DNA of 64,000 nt from Chloroflexota bacterium. Lineage in GTDB: Bacteria > Chloroflexota > UBA6077 > JACCZL01. A program made the position numbers and the translations under genes. Below the pieces are notes generated by a model that saw only the letters and a program-made list of their open reading frames with translations, ran no database searches and was not told where the DNA came from. The stretch lies in NCBI GenBank assembly GCA_030447245.1, contig JAUJPG010000008.1, positions 74,784-138,783 on the forward strand, read 5' to 3'. Shown piece by piece: positions 60,236-64,000 of this stretch (position 1 is its first letter; each line of letters starts with the position of its first letter).

Positions 60236-61532
60236 ATGTTCCCGACCGCGGCGATCAGCGCGGCCGTCCCCGGACCGATCCTACGGGTGGGGCTGGTGAT
60301 GTCGCTGGCGCTGCTCGGCGACGCCCTGCTCTACGTGGCGCTACCGGCGAGCGCCGCCGAGCTCGGATTGCCTCTCTGGTCGGTCGGTATCCTGCTGGGG
60401 GCCAACCGGATCGTGCGGCTGGTGACCAACACCGGGGCGGCCTGGTTGTTCGACCGTTTCGGCGGGCGCGGGCCGATGGTCGGGGCTAGCCTCGGGGCGG
60501 TCGCGACGACGCTGGCCTACGGCGCCGTGTCCAGCTTCCTGCCGCTGCTGCTGGCGCGGATGGCGTGGGGCGCCTGCTTCTCGATCCTGCGCCTGGGGGC
60601 GTTCACCGCCGTGCTGACCGCATCGGTGCCGGCAACCCGCGGACGTCTGATCGGCGTGTACCAGTCCATCTCGCGGCTCGGGCCGGTCCTGTCGCTCCTG
60701 CTGGGGAGCCTGGCCGTCGAGAGCCTCGGCTACCGGACGACGTTCGTCCTGCTCGGCCTGGCGACGCTACCTGCCGTGCCCCTGGCGCTCGGCCTGGGTG
60801 CGGCGGCGTACCGCCAGGAAGACGGCGCCGGTCCAGCAACCCGCGCCGGCCGCGAGCACCGCCCCCGTCAGGACGACCGCTCCCCCGACACCAGCGCGAT
60901 ACCTGGCACCCTCGGAGCCGGCCAGGAGCTTCGGGGCTGGCGCCGACGCTGGCTCGGTGGACCGCGGCTTGTCGCGGTCAAGCTGGGGATGCTCGCGAAC
61001 GGCTTCGCGGCGCAGGGCGTGGTTCTGGCGACGCTGACGCTCGCACTGAGCGACGTCGCCGGGACCGCCGAGGGGGCGGCGGCGATTGGCGGCCTGCTCG
61101 TCGCGCTGCGCTGGGGCTCGGACCTGGCGCTGGCCCCGCCGCTCGGCCACCTCTCGGACCGACTCGGGCGCGGCCGGATGATCCCCGCGCTGCTGATCGC
61201 CCAGGGGCTCGCGGTCACATCGCTCGCCCTGGCTGCCGACCGCCCGACGGTGATCGCGGCGACAGCCGTGGTCTTCCTGCTCTCGACGGCCCTGACCGCC
61301 GCGAGCGACGCCGCGGCCCGGCGACCTCGCTCCGCCGCACCGTCGGGCCGAGGTGATGAGCGGCTATGCCGACTGGGTCGACGTCGGCTCGGCCATCGGC
61401 CCGCCGCTGGCGTTCATCCTGGCCGACTGGCTCGGCCTTCGCGCCAGCTACGCGCTGACCGCGGCGTTCCTGCTAGCGGTCGGCGGCTGGTTCATTCTCG
61501 CCTGGCGGCGCGGGCGCGACCGCCCCACGTAG
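60236..61532 (+). pseudogene. MFS transporter, single +1 frameshift
   Basis: About 430 aa if repaired. ATG at 60236, AAAGGG 7 bases upstream. LRVGLVMSLALLGDALLYVA, NRIVRLVTNTGAAWLFDRFG (MFS loop motif), MLANGFAAQGVVLATLTLAL and LSDRLGRGRMIPALLIAQGL. Near 61318 an extra C in GGCCCGG moves the frame; the end then reads VMSGYADWVDVGSAIGPPLA and YALTAAFLLAVGGWFILAWR to the TAG at 61530. Likely a single base-call or slippage error. Confidence 0.82.
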
Positions 61533-61600
61533 CGCCGCCGCGTGCCTCGCCAGCTATCTCGCGGTGGTTGTGCCTCGCGGTGGGCCACGGGCGACGCCTC

Positions 61601-61606
61601 TACAAT
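61601..61606 (+). promoter_or_regulatory. -10 box TACAAT before the LivHM fusion
   Basis: TACAAT 60 bases upstream of the LivHM start, with no -35 at the right distance. Confidence 0.3.
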
Positions 61607-61665
61607 GCCAGGAGCGACGGCAGATGCAGTAGGCTGGTCAGAACGGGCCGTCGGGTGGGGAACGC

Positions 61666-63696
61666 ATGCCCTGTTCGGACGCGTGCGGGTCGACGATCCT
61701 CCAGCTGCTGGTCTTCGGCCTGACGAACGGGGCGGTCGTCGCGCTCAACGCCGTCGGATTCACGCTTGCGTACGCGGTCGCGGGCCAGATCAACCTGGCG
61801 CACGGCAACGTCTTCGCTCTGACGGTCGTGCTCGTCGCGAGCCTTGCGCGGGCGCTTGGCGTAACCGCCGCGGACCCGCCCCTCGTGCGCATCGGGCTGG
61901 TCGTCGTGCTGGCCGGCTGCGGGGCAGCCTTTGGCGCCCTGCTCAACCTGGCCGTCGAGCGGCTGGCGTTCCGCCCTTTCGGCCACCATCGCGATCCGCT
62001 CGGCCCGCTGATCGCGACAGTTGGTCTGTCGTTCGTCCTGCTCCAGGTCGCGATCTGGTGGCACCTGGCGTACAACGTGCCGCGGCCGGGCCACCAGGGG
62101 GTCAACCTGCCACTGCTGGCAATGCCGGACCTCCTGCCGGCGGCCGAGCTGGGTGGAGGCGGCGTGTCGTTCACCCTGAAGGATGGGTTCGTCCTGACAC
62201 TCGCCGCGACGGTCGCCGCCGGCCTCGCGCTGCTGCTCGCGCGGAGCCGGTTCGGCCGGCTCTTGCGGGCGGCGGCCCTGGATGCGGAGATGGCCCAGCT
62301 ATGCGGGGCCGACCCGCGCCGCGCCCGCGCGCTGGCCTTCGCGCTGTCCGGCGCGCTGGCAGGCGTCGGCGCGGCGATCTTCGCGGCGTACTACGGCGGC
62401 ACGACAGCCCAGCACGGGCTGCGGAGCGGCCTGTCGACGATGACCGCCGCGGTCCTTGGCGGCGTCGGCAGTCCTGGCGGGGCGCTGGCCGGCGGTCTCC
62501 TGCTCGGCGTGTTCGGCGCGCTGAGCGACTACCTGCTCGACGCGGGGTGGACGCCGGTCCTGGTGCTGATCCTGCTGGTCGGCCTGCTGACGTTTCGGCC
62601 GACCGGCCTGTTCGCCGGCACAAGTGGAGCTGAGGCGGAGCTGGATCAAACCTCGGCGTCCGCGCCGATGACCGTCACGCGTCGCTCCTCGGTCGGCAGC
62701 CGCGGTCTGCTCGCCCTGTTGCTGCCGCTGGCGCTGGCCTATCCACTCGTCGAGCATGTCACTGGCTGGCAGCGCCTGCCCGGCGCGACGACGGCGCTGC
62801 TGCTGGTCACGCTGGCCATTGGACTGAGCATCGTCGTCGGCTTCGCCGGCCTGCTCGACCTCGGCTACGCGGCGTTCTTCGCGATCGGCGGCTACACCGC
62901 GGCGCTGTTGACCGGCTCCGGTAGCCACTTCGCCATGGCGCTAACGGGACTGCTGCGCCAGCCGTGGCTGGCACTGCCGCTGGCGGGCCTCGTCACGGCC
63001 GGTTGCGGCATGCTATTCGGTCTTCCAGCCATCCGCGTCCGGGGCGAGTACCTGGCCATCGTCACCCTAGCGCTCGGCGAGATCGTGCCCGGCCTGATCC
63101 TGCGCTTGCCGTCCTGGACGGGCGGACCGCGTGGGATGTCCGGCGTACCAGCGGCGAGCCTGGGCCCGTGGCTGCCGGACTCGCCGGTCCATTCGTACGC
63201 GTTGGCCCTTGGTTTAGCCGTGTTCGCGTACTTGACCGCGACCCGCCTGGCCGACTCACGGGCCGGCCGCGCCTGGGCCGCGGTACGGGATGACGAGGTG
63301 GCGGCGGGGTCGATCGGGGTGAGCGCCACGCGCGCTCGGCTGCTGGCATTCGTGATCGGAGCCGGCTACGCGGGCATGGCCGGTGCGATCTACGCCGGAT
63401 TGCACGGCCACATTACTCCCGAGCAATTTGACCTGACGCTCTCGCTGATGGTCCTCGCGGCCGTCGCGATCGGCGGCCGCTGGGGACCGGCCGGCGTCGT
63501 TCTGGGTGCGCTGCTCGTCGCGGCCTATGACCGCCTGCTGCTCGAAGCCGCGACGGACGGTCTGCGCGCGCTCGGCGCCGCGCTGGACGCCCCACGCCTG
63601 CGGTTGGTCGACCTGCGTGGCGACAACTTCGCCCTGTTCGGCCTCGCGCTCTACCTGGCCACGCTGCTCCGCGCGCGCGGCAAGGGGCTCGGGTAG
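61666..63696 (+). CDS. fused LivH-LivM branched-chain amino acid-type ABC permease
   Basis: 676 aa. The first half (to about residue 315) is LivH: GQINLAHGNVFALTVVLVAS and GGVGSPGGALAGGLLLGVFG. A polar linker with SASAPMTVTRR leads to the second half, LivM: GFAGLLDLGYAAFFAIGGYT, GLPAIRVRGEYLAIVTLALG, EIVPGLILR and WAAVRDDEVAAGSIGVSATR. The two permeases are usually separate proteins; here one chain should make the whole channel. No LivF/G ATPases or LivK binding protein lie in the window. Branched-chain amino acids, urea or amides are possible substrates. Confidence 0.93.
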   Translation: MPCSDACGSTILQLLVFGLTNGAVVALNAVGFTLAYAVAGQINLAHGNVFALTVVLVASLARALGVTAADPPLVRIGLVVVLAGCGAAFGALLNLAVERLAFRPFGHHRDPLGPLIATVGLSFVLLQVAIWWHLAYNVPRPGHQGVNLPLLAMPDLLPAAELGGGGVSFTLKDGFVLTLAATVAAGLALLLARSRFGRLLRAAALDAEMAQLCGADPRRARALAFALSGALAGVGAAIFAAYYGGTTAQHGLRSGLSTMTAAVLGGVGSPGGALAGGLLLGVFGALSDYLLDAGWTPVLVLILLVGLLTFRPTGLFAGTSGAEAELDQTSASAPMTVTRRSSVGSRGLLALLLPLALAYPLVEHVTGWQRLPGATTALLLVTLAIGLSIVVGFAGLLDLGYAAFFAIGGYTAALLTGSGSHFAMALTGLLRQPWLALPLAGLVTAGCGMLFGLPAIRVRGEYLAIVTLALGEIVPGLILRLPSWTGGPRGMSGVPAASLGPWLPDSPVHSYALALGLAVFAYLTATRLADSRAGRAWAAVRDDEVAAGSIGVSATRARLLAFVIGAGYAGMAGAIYAGLHGHITPEQFDLTLSLMVLAAVAIGGRWGPAGVVLGALLVAAYDRLLLEAATDGLRALGAALDAPRLRLVDLRGDNFALFGLALYLATLLRARGKGLG

Positions 63697-63700
63697 TCGC

Positions 63701-63853
63701 CTACGCGTCCTCGGGGTCGGCCCGCTCGCCTGGCTCGGACTCCTGGGTGGCCGCGGTCCGGGCCCGAGATAGATCGCCACCCCGGTCACCCTGCTCGTCC
63801 GGAAGGGCGGCATCAGGATCGACGCTCGGAACGCCCGCGGTCTCCTCGCGCAT
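63701..63853 (-). CDS. 50-aa acidic hypothetical protein
   Basis: MREETAGVPSVDPDAALPDE to GERADPEDA, about a quarter Asp/Glu, probably disordered. A strong AGGAGG site precedes the ATG (63853). Ends 4 bases from the LivHM stop, converging. Confidence 0.55.
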   Translation of the reverse strand: MREETAGVPSVDPDAALPDEQGDRGGDLSRARTAATQESEPGERADPEDA

Positions 63854-63910
63854 GATGACCTCCTCTCGCACTGCATGCACAACGTGGTCGATGCGCGTGC
63901 CGCGGTGATT

Positions 63911-64000
63911 CTATACCTCGAGCGACAAAGGCTCAGGAGCCGCCTGCTCCTCGCGAATCACGCTCCCCTCGGGCCTGAGACACGCCAGGTGGAACGCGAT
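63911..64000 (-). CDS. C-terminal end of a gene cut by the window edge
   Basis: Frame open from the edge: IAFHLACLRPEGSVIREEQA then APEPLSLEV and a TAG at 63911-63913. Too short to identify. Confidence 0.4.
   Translation of the reverse strand: MAFHLACLRPEGSVIREEQAAPEPLSLEV

Overview
The window looks like a high-GC member of the Chloroflexota (Thermomicrobia-like). This is inferred from style, not from a marker gene. Substrate-binding lipoproteins carry long Ala/Pro/Lys linkers after the lipobox, GTG and TTG starts are common, and the gene mix (orphan solute-binding proteins, class III CoA-transferase, luciferase-like monooxygenase, Uma2 and coiled-coil nuclease-like proteins) is typical of that phylum. 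I saw no rRNA, tRNA or CRISPR array.

0-17 kb is orderly. A sugar-type ABC importer (binding protein, two permeases, ATPase) is followed by a GH63-type mannosylglycerate/glucosylglycerate hydrolase-like enzyme and an enoyl-CoA hydratase, which suggests uptake and cleavage of a glycosylated compatible solute. Then come a coiled-coil nuclease-like protein, an epoxide hydrolase, an orphan peptide-type binding protein behind a clean sigma-70-like promoter, two tiny genes (YHS domain and a Lys-rich peptide), a P450, a Phd/MazF-type toxin-antitoxin pair, a FAD oxidoreductase, a DUF1810 protein and a CoA-transferase.

17-34 kb is accessory. An intact IS5-family element sits exactly in the stop codon of a NarL-type response regulator. 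The regulator, its PDZ-containing histidine kinase, a membrane protein and a Cu/Zn superoxide dismutase are all frameshifted. Next are a BrkB/YihY protein, a coupled pair of nuclease-like genes (the second with an internal TGA), a HicBA pair, and one open frame stitched from pieces of an IS5 transposase, a VapC toxin and a DUF3883 protein. A frameshifted AraC / VOC / UvrA-like cassette and fragments of dnaN and a serine recombinase follow.

34-38.8 kb is intact metabolism: a Tat-type peptide-binding lipoprotein coupled to a DapA-family aldolase, divergent from two overlapping amidohydrolase-like genes. 38.9-51.6 kb is accessory again: a decayed IS630-family element with good ends, VapBC, an alpha/beta hydrolase, a membrane protein, a GYD protein, an adenylate kinase with an extra Cys/His tail, a scrambled MFS / luciferase / TetR graveyard and a Uma2 protein. 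A roughly 90-bp dispersed element recurs four or five times through 26-52 kb.

52-64 kb is orderly: a luciferase-like monooxygenase, a Gfo/Idh/MocA dehydrogenase divergent from a second sugar ABC importer lacking its own ATPase (with an operator-like inverted repeat over its promoter), an acyltransferase, a HAD phosphatase, an MFS transporter with one frameshift, and a fused LivH-LivM permease.

Frameshifts cluster at 18-23 kb, 30-33.5 kb, 39-40 kb and 46-50 kb while the reading between them stays well conserved, so sequencing or assembly error must be weighed against real gene decay.
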